Shown: positions 41,811 to 51,473, counted from the first letter of the stretch. The stretch: DNA of 64,000 nucleotides from Bacillota bacterium (GCA_023392615.1 JAEVYT010000030.1:434001-498000); one strand, 5' to 3'. The notes: generated by a model not told the origin, from the sequence alone. Numbers and translations are program-made.

Positions 41811-42956
41811 ATGGCAGATAAACGCGATTATTATGAGGTCTTAGGTGTCAATAGGACAGCGACGGATGATGAATTAAAAAAGGCGTATAGACAGATGGCT
41901 AAGAAATACCATCCCGATACCAATCCGGGGGACAAAGAGGCAGAGGCAAAATTCAAAGAAGCTTCCGAAGCCTATGCTGTACTTAGCGATGCAGATAAGC
42001 GCAGACAATATGATCAGTTCGGACACGCAGCTTTTGAAGGCGGAGCAGGTGGAGGAGCCGGTGGCTTTGGCTTTGAGGGAATGGATATGGGAGATATCTT
42101 CGGAGATATCTTTGGAGATCTATTCGGAGGCGGACGTTCCAGACGTGCAAATAACGGTCCTATGCAAGGTGCTAATCTTCGTACATCTGTCAGAATTACA
42201 TTTGAAGAAGCGGTATTTGGAACTGAAAAGGAATTGGAATTAACATTAAAAGACGAATGTGGAACTTGTCACGGCTCCGGAGCAAAACCTGGAACATCAT
42301 CCGATACCTGTCATAAATGTGGTGGTAAAGGTCAGGTAGTTTATACACAACAATCCCTGTTCGGAATGGTTCGTAACGTCCAGACATGTCCGGATTGTAA
42401 GGGAACAGGTAAAATTATCAAAGAAAAATGTCCGGATTGTTACGGCTCCGGTTATATCAGTAGTAAAAAGAAAATTAAAGTTACTATTCCGGCCGGTATT
42501 GATATCGGTCAGAGCGTTAGAATCAGAGGAAAAGGCGAGCCGGGTACAAATGGCGGACCAAGAGGAGATTTACTTGTTGAAGTAGATGTAAGCAGACATC
42601 CGATCTTCCAACGTCAGGATTATGATATCTACTCAACCGCTCCTATTTCTTATGCTACAGCAGTTCTTGGCGGTGATGTAAGAATTAATACAGTGGATGG
42701 TGATGTCCTCTATACTGTAAAACCGGGAACTCAGACGGATACAAGAGTTCGCCTTCGTGAGAAAGGTGTACCGAGTCTTCGTAATAAAGCAGTACGAGGC
42801 GATCACTATGTAACTTTAGTGGTTCAGACACCGACGGGACTCAATTCAGAGCAGAAGGATCTTTTGAGAAAGTTCGATGATGCGATGAATGGAAAAACAG
42901 CACCGGAAGCTCCTGAGGGCGAAAAAGAAAAAGGAAAGAAAAAATTCTGGAAATAA
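41811..42956 (+). CDS. dnaJ: chaperone DnaJ
   Basis: 381 residues from ATG 41811 (GAAGGAAAAG). J domain with HPD (KYHPDTNPGDKEAEAKFKE), a Gly/Phe region, four CxxCxGxG zinc repeats (CGTCHGSG, CHKCGGKG, CPDCKGTG, CPDCYGSG) and C-terminal substrate domains. Stimulates DnaK ATPase. Confidence 0.98.
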   Translation: MADKRDYYEVLGVNRTATDDELKKAYRQMAKKYHPDTNPGDKEAEAKFKEASEAYAVLSDADKRRQYDQFGHAAFEGGAGGGAGGFGFEGMDMGDIFGDIFGDLFGGGRSRRANNGPMQGANLRTSVRITFEEAVFGTEKELELTLKDECGTCHGSGAKPGTSSDTCHKCGGKGQVVYTQQSLFGMVRNVQTCPDCKGTGKIIKEKCPDCYGSGYISSKKKIKVTIPAGIDIGQSVRIRGKGEPGTNGGPRGDLLVEVDVSRHPIFQRQDYDIYSTAPISYATAVLGGDVRINTVDGDVLYTVKPGTQTDTRVRLREKGVPSLRNKAVRGDHYVTLVVQTPTGLNSEQKDLLRKFDDAMNGKTAPEAPEGEKEKGKKKFWK

Positions 42957-43017
42957 ACGATAAATACTTAAAGGCAAAAGCTTTCAAGATCAAAGACTTT
43001 AAAACCAAGGTCTACTA

Positions 43018-43232
43018 AAACCACAAATTTTGATATCCTTATTACATCTTCGATGAATTCGCTGTGTATCACTAATGAATTTGTCATATAGTATAGCAGG
43101 GTCAAAAAGTCGAAAACTCCTCGCTTCGCTCGTCAGACATTCGGTTTTTGACCCTGTACTATATTCCAAATCCATAAGTGAAAACATCAGCTCTTTCATA
43201 GGCGAGTAATAAGGATATCAAATTTGTGGTTT
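43018..43232. mobile_element. 215-bp palindromic MITE-like element
   Basis: Terminal inverted repeats of about 27 bp (43018-43045 and 43206-43232; AACCACAAATTT and GATATCCTTATTAC) differ by one inserted T. The interior continues as an imperfect palindrome: AATTTG, TATAGTA and CAGGGTCAAAAA at 43078-43109 pair with TTTTTGACCCTG, TACTATA and CAAAT at 43144-43171, leaving a GC-rich tip CTCGCTTCGCTCG. It could be a mobile miniature element or a very long RNA hairpin after dnaJ. A 66-codon minus-strand frame inside (ending 42999) is judged spurious. No target duplication is obvious. Confidence 0.7.
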
Positions 43233-43477
43233 CATTTCGTTCGTGTACTATAAAATGGATATTGATTTTAATGATTTTGCCCAAGTTTTGAATTGTAATG
43301 TTTATTCATAAAATTTTTTCCTCACCGAAGTAATAAAGGATGATTGTTTGTTATGCGTCACTTGATATTTGATTAGAGGAAGTTATATTTGATATACCTT
43401 GCTTCGAGTTTAGTTGAATTAAGAGAGTAATAATGATACGAATAAGTGGTAGTAAAAAGTGGTAGAATTATGTAATA

Positions 43478-43529
43478 GAAATACCTGAATGAAATACCTG
43501 AATGAAATACCTAAGTGAAATACCTAATC
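43478..43529. repeat. four tandem 13-bp units
   Basis: GAAATACCTGAAT twice, then GAAATACCTAAGT and GAAATACCTAATC. Located in the 767-bp gap between dnaJ and prmA, which otherwise holds the palindromic element and AT-rich noncoding DNA. Confidence 0.8.
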
Positions 43530-43723
43530 TTAATACTGAGTGTAATATCGGAGTGTAACAAACTAGTATTATAAGATAATTATAATACTAAGTAATGTTA
43601 ATTGGTTTTATAGAGTAATGGGTTTATGGTGTTTTATTATTTATATATGATTAAAATATACGTATACGCCCAGAATTTGTGCTGAGCTCAAATCCGCGGG
43701 TGTTGGTGGTCTGGAGGAATGTT

Positions 43724-44683
43724 ATGAAGTGGACGAAATTCACCTTGGAGACAACAACAGAAGCAGTTGATCTTGTGAGTGATATGCTAAATGATTTTGG
43801 TATAGAAGGAATTGAGGTTAGTGATAATCTTGGTATTTCCGAAGAGGACAAGAAAAAGATGTTTATTGACATCCTTCCTGAGCTTGAAGAAGATGATGGT
43901 TCAGCAACAGTCAGCTTTTATATTGATACGGAGCAGGATGCTGAGCCGATTTTAATCAGCGTGAAAGAGGGATTAAAAGAGATGTCTGCTTATGTCTCGG
44001 TTGGTAGTGGTGAAATCACGATATCGGAGACAGAGGATAAAGACTGGGTGAACAATTGGAAGGAATTTTTCAAGCCTTTTCGTGTGGATGATACCATCGT
44101 CATTAAACCGACATGGGAAGAACTTACGGATGTAAAAGAAGATGATCTGGTAATAGAGATTGATCCGGGTACATCTTTTGGAACCGGAGCACATGAGACA
44201 ACAAAACTCTGTATTATTGGAATGAAAAAACATATCAAGCCGGATTCTGTGATTTTAGATGCAGGTAGCGGAAGTGGTATTCTATCCATTATTGCAAAGA
44301 AGTTGGGTGCAAAAGAGGTCATGGGAATAGATATTGACGAGAATGCTACCAATGCTGCGATTGAGAATGCACAAGTGAATAAGCTTTCCTTACAAGAGGG
44401 TGATTTAACCTTTGTTACCGGTAATATGATTGAAGATGACGGAATTCGAACAAGCCTTGGCAAGGAAAAGTATGATATGGTGGTTGCGAATATTCTTGCA
44501 GACGTTATAATTCCTCTGTCCGATGTAATCGGTGAGAATTTGAAATCCGGTGGAATATTCATTAGCTCCGGCATTATTAATATGAAGGAAGAAGCAGTTC
44601 GTGAGGCACTTGAAAAAAATCAATTTTCAATTCTTGAAGTGAATAGAATGGGAGACTGGGTTTCTTTTGTTTGTAAAAAATAA
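43724..44683 (+). CDS. prmA: ribosomal protein L11 methyltransferase
   Basis: 319 residues from ATG 43724 (GGAGG 8 bases upstream). N-terminal L11-recognition part (MKWTKFTLETTTEAVDLVSD), then the SAM-binding core DPGTSFGTGAHETT, ILDAGSGSGILSI, and MVVANILADVI (NPPY-like NILA). Conserved position after dnaJ. Confidence 0.95.
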   Translation: MKWTKFTLETTTEAVDLVSDMLNDFGIEGIEVSDNLGISEEDKKKMFIDILPELEEDDGSATVSFYIDTEQDAEPILISVKEGLKEMSAYVSVGSGEITISETEDKDWVNNWKEFFKPFRVDDTIVIKPTWEELTDVKEDDLVIEIDPGTSFGTGAHETTKLCIIGMKKHIKPDSVILDAGSGSGILSIIAKKLGAKEVMGIDIDENATNAAIENAQVNKLSLQEGDLTFVTGNMIEDDGIRTSLGKEKYDMVVANILADVIIPLSDVIGENLKSGGIFISSGIINMKEEAVREALEKNQFSILEVNRMGDWVSFVCKK

Positions 44684-44834
44684 TTTTATTGTTATAATCT
44701 ACAACATAAAAATTGTGATGAAATAATTTGATTCGGTAACAATAATAACAAACCTTAAATTATGGTGAAATGTTAATTTGATTATAGTTTCCTGTGGAGA
44801 AATCTGCAACTTTGATGAAAGGTAAGGTATTATT

Positions 44835-45008
44835 ATGAGTAGAAATAAAAGCTTAATGCCGGAAGAAGAAAAAGAAGAGATTGCAAAAGAACTGGGTGTT
44901 TATGATAAAGTGAAGCAAAGCGGATGGGGCGAGGTTTCCTCTAAGGAGTGTGGAAATATTGTAAAGAAAGCATTCGAGAAAACAGAAAAGTTCGGATTAA
45001 AAAAGTAA
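44835..45008 (+). CDS. small acid-soluble spore protein, alpha/beta type (SspF-like)
   Basis: 57 residues: starts MSRNKSLMPEEEKEEIAKEL, followed by GVYDKV, GWGEVSSKECGNIVKKAF and EKTE. It matches the DNA-binding alpha/beta SASP fold, closest to the short SspF form (KELG-YD-V...GWGE...GN-VK-A). Such proteins coat spore DNA and are degraded by GPR, encoded 14 kb away. GGTAAGG lies about 10 bases upstream. Ends at a strong terminator; its neighbours are prmA and rsmE, so it is an insertion into the conserved gene order. Confidence 0.85.
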   Translation: MSRNKSLMPEEEKEEIAKELGVYDKVKQSGWGEVSSKECGNIVKKAFEKTEKFGLKK

Positions 45009-45025
45009 TATTGTTGTTTCTATCT

Positions 45026-45070
45026 GAAATGTAATCGAGTGATAGCTGCGCTGATTACATTTCTTTTTTT
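45026..45070 (+). terminator. terminator after the SASP gene
   Basis: Perfect 11-bp stem GAAATGTAATC/GATTACATTTC followed by TTTTTTT. Confidence 0.93.
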
Positions 45071-45207
45071 GTACTATCTAGAAAAATGTATCTTATTAAA
45101 AATAAAAGTAACATATATGAAGCACCAAAGAATCAAAATTAACTGATTGCGAATATACACTTTGAATTATTTGTTAAAGAGTAATTTAATAATGTTTTAA
45201 AATGTTA

Positions 45208-45236
45208 TTGAACATATGTTCTGAATCATATATAAT
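45208..45236 (+). promoter_or_regulatory. promoter of the rsmE operon
   Basis: TTGAAC (45208-45213), 17-base spacer, TATAAT (45231-45236); leader about 90 bases. Confidence 0.7.
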
Positions 45237-45334
45237 ACTAATGGGTAATATCACATATGCTATCTGTGCAGGAAGGTAATTCAAACGTTACATAAGTTAT
45301 TCTTGCGTACATTAATTATTACAAGGAGAAAAAC

Positions 45335-46075
45335 ATGCATCGTTTTTATGTAAATACGAGTCAAATAAATGGCAGTACAATTAGAATTGAAGGTCAAGAT
45401 GTAAATCATATAAAGAATGTACTACGAATGAAGCAGGGTGAGGAAATTGTAATTTGTAATGGACACGGAAAAGATTGTTATTGTATAATTAGTAAGGTAT
45501 CGGACAGTGAGATTTTGGCAGATATTCAGTCGGAACAGGATACTGGAACGGAATTAAAAACAAAAATTACACTTTTTCAAGGACTACCGAAGAAGGATAA
45601 AATGGAGCTTATCATTCAAAAAGCGGTTGAACTTGGTGTATATGAGATTGTACCAGTGATGACAAAACGCGTTGTTGTGAAGCTAGAAGACAAGAAGAAG
45701 GAATCAAAGAAGCTAGAACGCTGGCAATCAATTGCAGAAGGAGCGGCAAAGCAATCAGGGAGAGGAATTATTCCGAAGATTCTCCCGGTACAAACATATA
45801 AAGAAGCGTTAAATAATGCATCTAATATGAGCATTGGGATTATTCCTTATGAAAATGCAAAAGGGATGCAATATACCAGAGAAATAATTGATAATCTTTC
45901 ATGTCATTCCTCCATCGCGGTGTTTATCGGACCAGAGGGTGGTTTTGAAGATGGGGAGATAGAGCAGGCGATTCAACAGGACATTAATCCGATAACCCTT
46001 GGAAGGAGAATTCTGCGAACAGAGACAGCAGGACTTTGTGTGCTGTCTATGATGGTATTAAAGTTAGAGGAGTGA
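45335..46075 (+). CDS. rsmE: 16S rRNA m3U1498 methyltransferase
   Basis: 246 residues. SPOUT-class methyltransferase: N-terminal PUA-like part (MHRFYVNTSQ, HIKNVLRMKQGE), then the knot motifs VFIGPEGGFEDGE and ITLGRRILRTETAGL for SAM. AAGGAG upstream. Confidence 0.95.
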   Translation: MHRFYVNTSQINGSTIRIEGQDVNHIKNVLRMKQGEEIVICNGHGKDCYCIISKVSDSEILADIQSEQDTGTELKTKITLFQGLPKKDKMELIIQKAVELGVYEIVPVMTKRVVVKLEDKKKESKKLERWQSIAEGAAKQSGRGIIPKILPVQTYKEALNNASNMSIGIIPYENAKGMQYTREIIDNLSCHSSIAVFIGPEGGFEDGEIEQAIQQDINPITLGRRILRTETAGLCVLSMMVLKLEE

Positions 46076-46123
46076 TGGAAGGGTTAGCGATTCACTTCGT
46101 TGCAAGGTAAGGAGGTAGGTACT

Positions 46124-46927
46124 ATGGAGATACAGCTTTGGAGAGAAATTCTAGACCCATATTCCTTGGCAGTTGATGAATTAGTAACAAAGTTTAACCA
46201 TATTATAGATGAATACAGACATGTGGGGGCGTATTCGCCAATTGAACAGGTAACAGGCAGAGTAAAAACTATTTCAAGTATTTTAGAGAAATCCCAGAAA
46301 AAAGGGATTGATTTAAAGAATTTTGAGAATACCATGGAGGATATCGCAGGTATTCGTATTATTTGCCAATTTGTTGAGGATATCGATAAAGTAGTTGATA
46401 TCATAAAGATGAGATCGGATATGCGTATCAAGAGTGAAAAGGATTATATTAATAACCGTAAGCAAAGTGGTTATCGTTCTTTTCATCTGATTGTATATTA
46501 CGATGTGGAGACGTTAAAAGGAAAGAAGGAGCTTCAAGTCGAAATTCAAATTCGTACACTTGCGATGAATTTTTGGGCTACGATTGAACATTCTTTACAA
46601 TATAAATACAAAAAGAATATGCCGGAACACATCAGAGAGCGCCTTGCTTCTGCAGCAGAAGCAATACTGATACTTGACCGGGAGATGTCTGCGGTTAGAA
46701 ATGAAATTATGGATGCACAAAATTCCTTTACTGTAAAAGCGAATATCGTGGCAGATATACTGACCAATATACAAAACTTGTATAAAGTGGCAAATAAGCA
46801 AGAGGTCGTTAAGATACAGGACGAATTCTTTCGTATCTATCAGAATGGAGATCAGGAGGAACTTAGAAAGTTCAGCGATGAACTGGATATGATATCTGCC
46901 CGTTACAGAGCACAGAGTTTAAGATAG
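46124..46927 (+). CDS. small alarmone synthetase, GTP pyrophosphokinase (RelQ/YjbM type)
   Basis: 267 residues from ATG 46124 (AAGGAGG). A lone RelA/SpoT synthetase domain: GRVKTISSILEKSQKKG, DIAGIRIIC, NNRKQSGYRSFHLIVYY and VEIQIRTLAMNFWATIEHSL. No hydrolase or TGS/ACT domains, so it makes (p)ppGpp from GTP/GDP and ATP only. C-terminal helices as in tetrameric RelQ. Starts 48 bases after rsmE. Confidence 0.92.
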   Translation: MEIQLWREILDPYSLAVDELVTKFNHIIDEYRHVGAYSPIEQVTGRVKTISSILEKSQKKGIDLKNFENTMEDIAGIRIICQFVEDIDKVVDIIKMRSDMRIKSEKDYINNRKQSGYRSFHLIVYYDVETLKGKKELQVEIQIRTLAMNFWATIEHSLQYKYKKNMPEHIRERLASAAEAILILDREMSAVRNEIMDAQNSFTVKANIVADILTNIQNLYKVANKQEVVKIQDEFFRIYQNGDQEELRKFSDELDMISARYRAQSLR

Positions 46928-47051
46928 CTATATTGAATTTAGAATGTGCCCTAGCAAATTCTCAAATTTTGCGCGTTCTCTATTTTTACATAATAGAACG
47001 TGTATGTGTATTAAAATAGTTACATCACGATATAGATAATGGAGTGAGATA

Positions 47052-48629
47052 ATGAATTTACCAAAATTATTTGAGGACAGAATGAGAAATCTTTTGGGAG
47101 AAGAAGAATATAAGGAGTACTTAAAATGTTACACTAAGCCGCATTATGGCGGCTTAAGGGTAAACTCCTTGAAATCAACACCTGAGGATTTTGAAAAGAT
47201 CTGTCCTTATTCTATTAAGAGAATACCATGGGTGAAGAATGGCTTTTATTATGATACTGGAGATCAACCTTCTAAACACCCTTATTATTATGCAGGATTA
47301 TACTATATCCAGGAGCCTAGTGCGATGACACCGGCTAGTCTGTTACCGATTAATAAAGGGGACAAGGTTCTTGATATCTGTGCAGCACCGGGTGGTAAAA
47401 GTACGGAGCTTGGCGCTAAGCTTGGTGGAGAAGGACTGCTTGTATCAAACGATATCAGTAATTCCAGAGCAAAAGCATTATTAAAAAATATTGAATTGTT
47501 CGGAATACGTAATGCACTAGTTGTTTCAGAGGCACCGAATAAGCTGGCGCAGTATTTTCCTGAATATTTTGATAAAATATTAATTGATGCACCATGTTCC
47601 GGTGAGGGTATGTTTCGTAAAAGCCCTGCTATTATGAAAAACTGGGAGCAATACGGCGTGGATTATTATAATAAACTTCAAAAGGAAATCATCCTGTTTG
47701 GCGCGTCCATGCTTAAGCCGGGTGGATATATGCTATATTCTACCTGTACCTTTTCGCCGGAGGAGAATGAAGGAACGATAACTTACCTTCTGGATCAATA
47801 TCCGGAATTTCGCGTGGTTAATGCAATTCCTGATGAACAAGTACAGAAGGATCTTGGATTATCCTTTGAGGGGTTTGATTTTGGAAAGCCTGAATGGGTA
47901 GAAGGCAGTGAAGGAAGAGAAGAGTTAAAAAACTGTATCCGTTTATGGCCGCATAGAATTGACGGAGAGGGACATTTTGTAACCTTATTATGTAAGGAAA
48001 AATTGAATAATCAAGATATAGTAGTGCTTAAAGATGATGAAATCATTCCATCTGAAGCGGACACAGCTTTCAATTATGACGAGGAACACTATGGTGATGG
48101 GAGTGGTTCAAAATCTTTCAACAAGAAGAAAGCATCGAAGCAAAAATATACAAAAGATAATGCAATATCAAAAGCTTCTATGAATAATACAAGCACTTTA
48201 AAGAAAGCTGTGAATACCTTGTCTGAGGAAGCCTTGGAATTTATAAAGGAACTGCAATGTCCGATTGATTACAATCAAATCGTGGTACGTGACGAACGGG
48301 TATACCTATTACCTGAAGGATTGCCGAATCTGAACGGGCTTCGTGTACTGAGACAGGGCTTATTACTGGGAGAGATGAAAAAGCAACGTTTCGAACCATC
48401 ACAGGCGTTAGCAAATTCCTTAAAAATAACCGAATACAATAAAATTATTCGTATGTCTTTGGACGATCCGAATGTAATTCGTTATTTGAAATGTGAATCC
48501 ATCAATCTAAATAAGGATTATTCGGATGGTTGGTATCTGGTCTGTGTGGAGGAATATCCATTAGGGTGGCTTAAAATCACAAAGAACAATGTTAAGAATA
48601 AGTATTTACCAGGCTGGAGATGGGTTTAA
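47052..48629 (+). CDS. rRNA (cytosine-C5-)-methyltransferase, RsmF-like
   Basis: 525 residues. NOL1/NOP2/sun family: N-terminal LRVNSLKSTPEDF, SAM motif LDICAAPGGKSTEL, catalytic cysteines in DAPCSGEGMFRK and YSTCTFSPEENE. The C-terminal part (about 395-525) resembles the RsmF-type PUA-like domain with RQGLLLGEMKKQRFEPS and PLGWLKI. A charged low-complexity linker (about 325-390) separates the two. Target rRNA position not decidable. Confidence 0.92.
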   Translation: MNLPKLFEDRMRNLLGEEEYKEYLKCYTKPHYGGLRVNSLKSTPEDFEKICPYSIKRIPWVKNGFYYDTGDQPSKHPYYYAGLYYIQEPSAMTPASLLPINKGDKVLDICAAPGGKSTELGAKLGGEGLLVSNDISNSRAKALLKNIELFGIRNALVVSEAPNKLAQYFPEYFDKILIDAPCSGEGMFRKSPAIMKNWEQYGVDYYNKLQKEIILFGASMLKPGGYMLYSTCTFSPEENEGTITYLLDQYPEFRVVNAIPDEQVQKDLGLSFEGFDFGKPEWVEGSEGREELKNCIRLWPHRIDGEGHFVTLLCKEKLNNQDIVVLKDDEIIPSEADTAFNYDEEHYGDGSGSKSFNKKKASKQKYTKDNAISKASMNNTSTLKKAVNTLSEEALEFIKELQCPIDYNQIVVRDERVYLLPEGLPNLNGLRVLRQGLLLGEMKKQRFEPSQALANSLKITEYNKIIRMSLDDPNVIRYLKCESINLNKDYSDGWYLVCVEEYPLGWLKITKNNVKNKYLPGWRWV

Positions 48630-48689
48630 AGAGATGAAATAGTCTAGAATAGTTAAAATAAGAATAATGCGTTGCAGGAGGAGAGTTTG

Positions 48690-49406
48690 ATGGGAATTCG
48701 TTTGGATAAATACCTGTCGGATATGGGAGTTGGTACGAGAAGCGAATTAAAAACCTGGATTCGCAAGGGTCGGGTTAAAATCAACGATGAGATTTGTAAC
48801 AAGCCTGATACAAAGGTAGATATTCAAAGTGATATCATATTCTTGGATGATAAGAAAATTAATTATGTAGAATTTGTTTACTATATGCTTAACAAACCTG
48901 CCGGAGTTGTATCAGCTACAATGGATAACGTAAGCAAAACAGTTCTGGAGTTGATTCAAGATAAGCAGGGGAAGGATTTATTTCCGGTCGGAAGACTGGA
49001 TAAGGATACGGAAGGACTTTTACTTATCACCAATGACGGAGAACTGGCTCACCGGCTATTATCTCCGAAAAAACATGTGGATAAGGTTTATTTTGCGAAG
49101 ATCAAAGGGATTGTAACAACAGAAGATATCAAAGTCTTTGAAGAGGGAGTAGATATCGGTGAGGAGAAGGTTACCATGCCTGCTCATCTGAACATTCTTT
49201 CCTCAGGTGAAATATCAGAGATCGAGTTAACGATTCAGGAAGGAAAATTTCATCAGGTCAAGCGTATGTTTGAAGCGGTTGATAAAGAAGTGCTTTACTT
49301 GAAACGACTTTCTATGGGTGCTTTAAAATTGGATGAGAGGCTTGCTCCGGGAGAATACCGCGAACTGACTGAGGAAGAGCTGAAAAGTCTACACTCAAAT
49401 AAGTGA
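48690..49406 (+). CDS. rRNA pseudouridine synthase, RsuA/RluB family
   Basis: 238 residues from ATG 48690 (AGGAGGAGAG upstream). S4 domain (MGIRLDKYLSDMGVGTRSEL), then the RsuA-type catalytic motif GRLDKDTEGLLLITNDG with the essential Asp, and KFHQVKRMF. The short length fits RsuA-like small-subunit or RluB/E-like enzymes. Confidence 0.92.
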   Translation: MGIRLDKYLSDMGVGTRSELKTWIRKGRVKINDEICNKPDTKVDIQSDIIFLDDKKINYVEFVYYMLNKPAGVVSATMDNVSKTVLELIQDKQGKDLFPVGRLDKDTEGLLLITNDGELAHRLLSPKKHVDKVYFAKIKGIVTTEDIKVFEEGVDIGEEKVTMPAHLNILSSGEISEIELTIQEGKFHQVKRMFEAVDKEVLYLKRLSMGALKLDERLAPGEYRELTEEELKSLHSNK

Positions 49407-49560
49407 AACTCAGAGGTTTTCATAGATTAATATATTAAATATAAAATTGAAATTCAGAAGCTTCCATAGTTTAATTTAACAAATAAGAAAAATGGAACTC
49501 AGAAGCTTTCATAGATTAATATATCAAATATGAAAAAGTGAAGATAGAAGTCTTCATTTG
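49404..49560. repeat. three and a half tandem units of about 45 bp
   Basis: Units start at 49404, 49448, 49493 and (partial) 49539 with TGAAACTCAGAGG-TTTCATAG-like sequence followed by AT-rich DNA ending in AAATA. The first unit overlaps the stop codon of the pseudouridine synthase gene. Occupies most of the 268-bp gap before the HAD gene. Confidence 0.8.
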
Positions 49561-49674
49561 TAAAAAATACAAGATATGAAATAGATAGTTTTTTTGGTTG
49601 AGATATTGATATAACAAATTAAGAGAAGTTTGATAAGGCGCAAACGGAATTTATAACGGAATGGATGTGGAAAA

Positions 49675-50325
49675 ATGTTAAAAGATATAGATGCGGTTAT
49701 TTTTGATTTGGATGGTACCTTAGTGGATTCGATGTGGATGTGGAGGAGTATTGATATCGAATATTTAGCTCGTTATGGAATAGAATTACCCGAAGATTTG
49801 CAAAAATGTGTGGAGGGTATGAGCTTTTCAGAAACAGCACTTTATTTTAAAGAGCGATTTGATCTTAAAGACCCGATAGATGTAATCAAAAGCGATTGGA
49901 ATACGATGGCTTGGGATAAATATCTTCATGAGGTTCCGCTAAAAGAAGGGGTACTGGATTTTTTAAAGCATCTGAAAGAAGCAGGGATACCGGCTGGAAT
50001 TGCTACTAGTAACTCGAAGGAATTAGTAAGCTTAGTAATAGAAAAATTAGGGATTGAGGAGTACTTTTCATCAATTCGAACCTCTTGTGAAGTGGCAAAA
50101 GGCAAACCTTCACCGGATATATATTTGTTAGTGGCAAAGGATCTTGGTGTAGAACCCACCAGGTGTCTTGTGTTTGAAGATATTTTGACAGGTGTAATGG
50201 CTGGGAAGAATGCTAATATGAAGGTTTGCGCGGTGTATGATGAGTATTCTGCTGAGGAACAGGATGAGAAGATCAAAATGGCGGATTATTATGTACTTAC
50301 CATGTCTGAAATTTTAGATCAATAG
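49675..50325 (+). CDS. HAD-superfamily hydrolase, beta-phosphoglucomutase-like
   Basis: 216 residues. Motif I DLDGTLVDS with both catalytic aspartates, a helical cap (about 15-85), motif II TSNSKE, motif III lysine in KGKPSPDIYL and motif IV VFEDILTGVMAG. Likely a sugar-phosphate or nucleotide phosphatase; substrate unknown. Confidence 0.9.
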   Translation: MLKDIDAVIFDLDGTLVDSMWMWRSIDIEYLARYGIELPEDLQKCVEGMSFSETALYFKERFDLKDPIDVIKSDWNTMAWDKYLHEVPLKEGVLDFLKHLKEAGIPAGIATSNSKELVSLVIEKLGIEEYFSSIRTSCEVAKGKPSPDIYLLVAKDLGVEPTRCLVFEDILTGVMAGKNANMKVCAVYDEYSAEEQDEKIKMADYYVLTMSEILDQ

Positions 50326-50396
50326 AATATTATTGCATACGGTTATGATCCACTGTACCAGGAATAGTGATCGAGTGAATGAAAATGGAGATTACA

Positions 50397-51473
50397 ATGA
50401 AGCAGATGTATGTTCAACAGAATGAAGCGGGACAAAGATTGGATAAACTACTCAGTAAGGTGCTCAATAAGGCGCCTAAGAGCTTTATCTATAAGATGCT
50501 TCGCAAAAAGAATATAACCTTGAATGGGAAAAAAGCCGACGGTTCGGAAAAACTCTCCTTACAAGATGAGATTAAGTTGTTTTTGTCCGATGAAACAATT
50601 GCACAGTTTAGTGAAGTGGAAGAAACTACAATAGTGGATGCAAAGCTTGATATTATTTATGAGGATCAGCATATACTGATTATCAACAAGCCCCTAGGAG
50701 TGTTATCGCAGAAGGCCGAGAAGGATGATATCTCCATGGTGGAATATGTTATCTCGTATCTGGTTACTTCAAATCAGATTACAAAAGAACAGTTGGCGAG
50801 TTTTAAACCCTCAATCTGTAATAGACTGGATCGTAATACAGGTGGGATCTTAATAGCAGGAAAATCACTTCTTGGATTACAGGAGATGGCTAGATTATTC
50901 AAGGATCGATCCTTAAATAAATATTACTTATGTATCGTAAAAGGGAAAGTGGAAGAAAAGAAGAGGATCGAAGGCTACCTAAGTAAGGATGAGGATAAGA
51001 ATCAGGTAAAGATTTACTCGAAACAGGTTGAGAATACAGAATATATTTGCACGGAGTACGAACCGATTGCTTATTCAAAGAATGCACTCAAGGATAAAGT
51101 AACCTTACATGAAGAGTTGCTTCAAAGAAATAGAGCAAAAAAAGAGGGAGCAGCTAATAGTGTTGATCAAGCTGAATTAGAGGACATTTACGGAAGTTTT
51201 ACTTTGCTTCAGGTTAAATTGATTACTGGACGTTCTCACCAGATCAGGGCACATCTTGCTTCAATAGGGCACCCTATTATTGGCGACTTTAAATACGGTA
51301 ATCAAAGAACAAATCACTACTTTAAAAAGAACTATAACTTAAAGAATCAATTATTGCATTCTCATCGAATGGTATTCCCTAAGATAACCGGCGAGTTGTC
51401 TTATTTATCGAATAAAGAATTTGTTGCTAAAATACCGAAACAGTTTGAGCAGATAAAAAAAGAATTATTTTGA
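50397..51473 (+). CDS. RluA-family pseudouridine synthase
   Basis: 358 residues from ATG 50397 (GGAG 6 bases upstream; ATGs at 50379 and 50385 are less well placed). N-terminal S4 domain (AGQRLDKLLSKVLNKAPKSFIYKMLR), then NRLDRNTGGILIAGKS with the catalytic Asp, and TGRSHQIRAHLASIGHPIIGD. A charged insert near residues 235-260 (QRNRAKKEGAANS) is not part of the core. Acts on rRNA. Confidence 0.92.
   Translation: MKQMYVQQNEAGQRLDKLLSKVLNKAPKSFIYKMLRKKNITLNGKKADGSEKLSLQDEIKLFLSDETIAQFSEVEETTIVDAKLDIIYEDQHILIINKPLGVLSQKAEKDDISMVEYVISYLVTSNQITKEQLASFKPSICNRLDRNTGGILIAGKSLLGLQEMARLFKDRSLNKYYLCIVKGKVEEKKRIEGYLSKDEDKNQVKIYSKQVENTEYICTEYEPIAYSKNALKDKVTLHEELLQRNRAKKEGAANSVDQAELEDIYGSFTLLQVKLITGRSHQIRAHLASIGHPIIGDFKYGNQRTNHYFKKNYNLKNQLLHSHRMVFPKITGELSYLSNKEFVAKIPKQFEQIKKELF

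Noticed and set aside
42999..43199. 66-codon minus-strand frame after dnaJ
   Set aside because: It lies almost entirely inside the palindromic element and its start has no ribosome-binding site; most likely a by-product of the palindrome.
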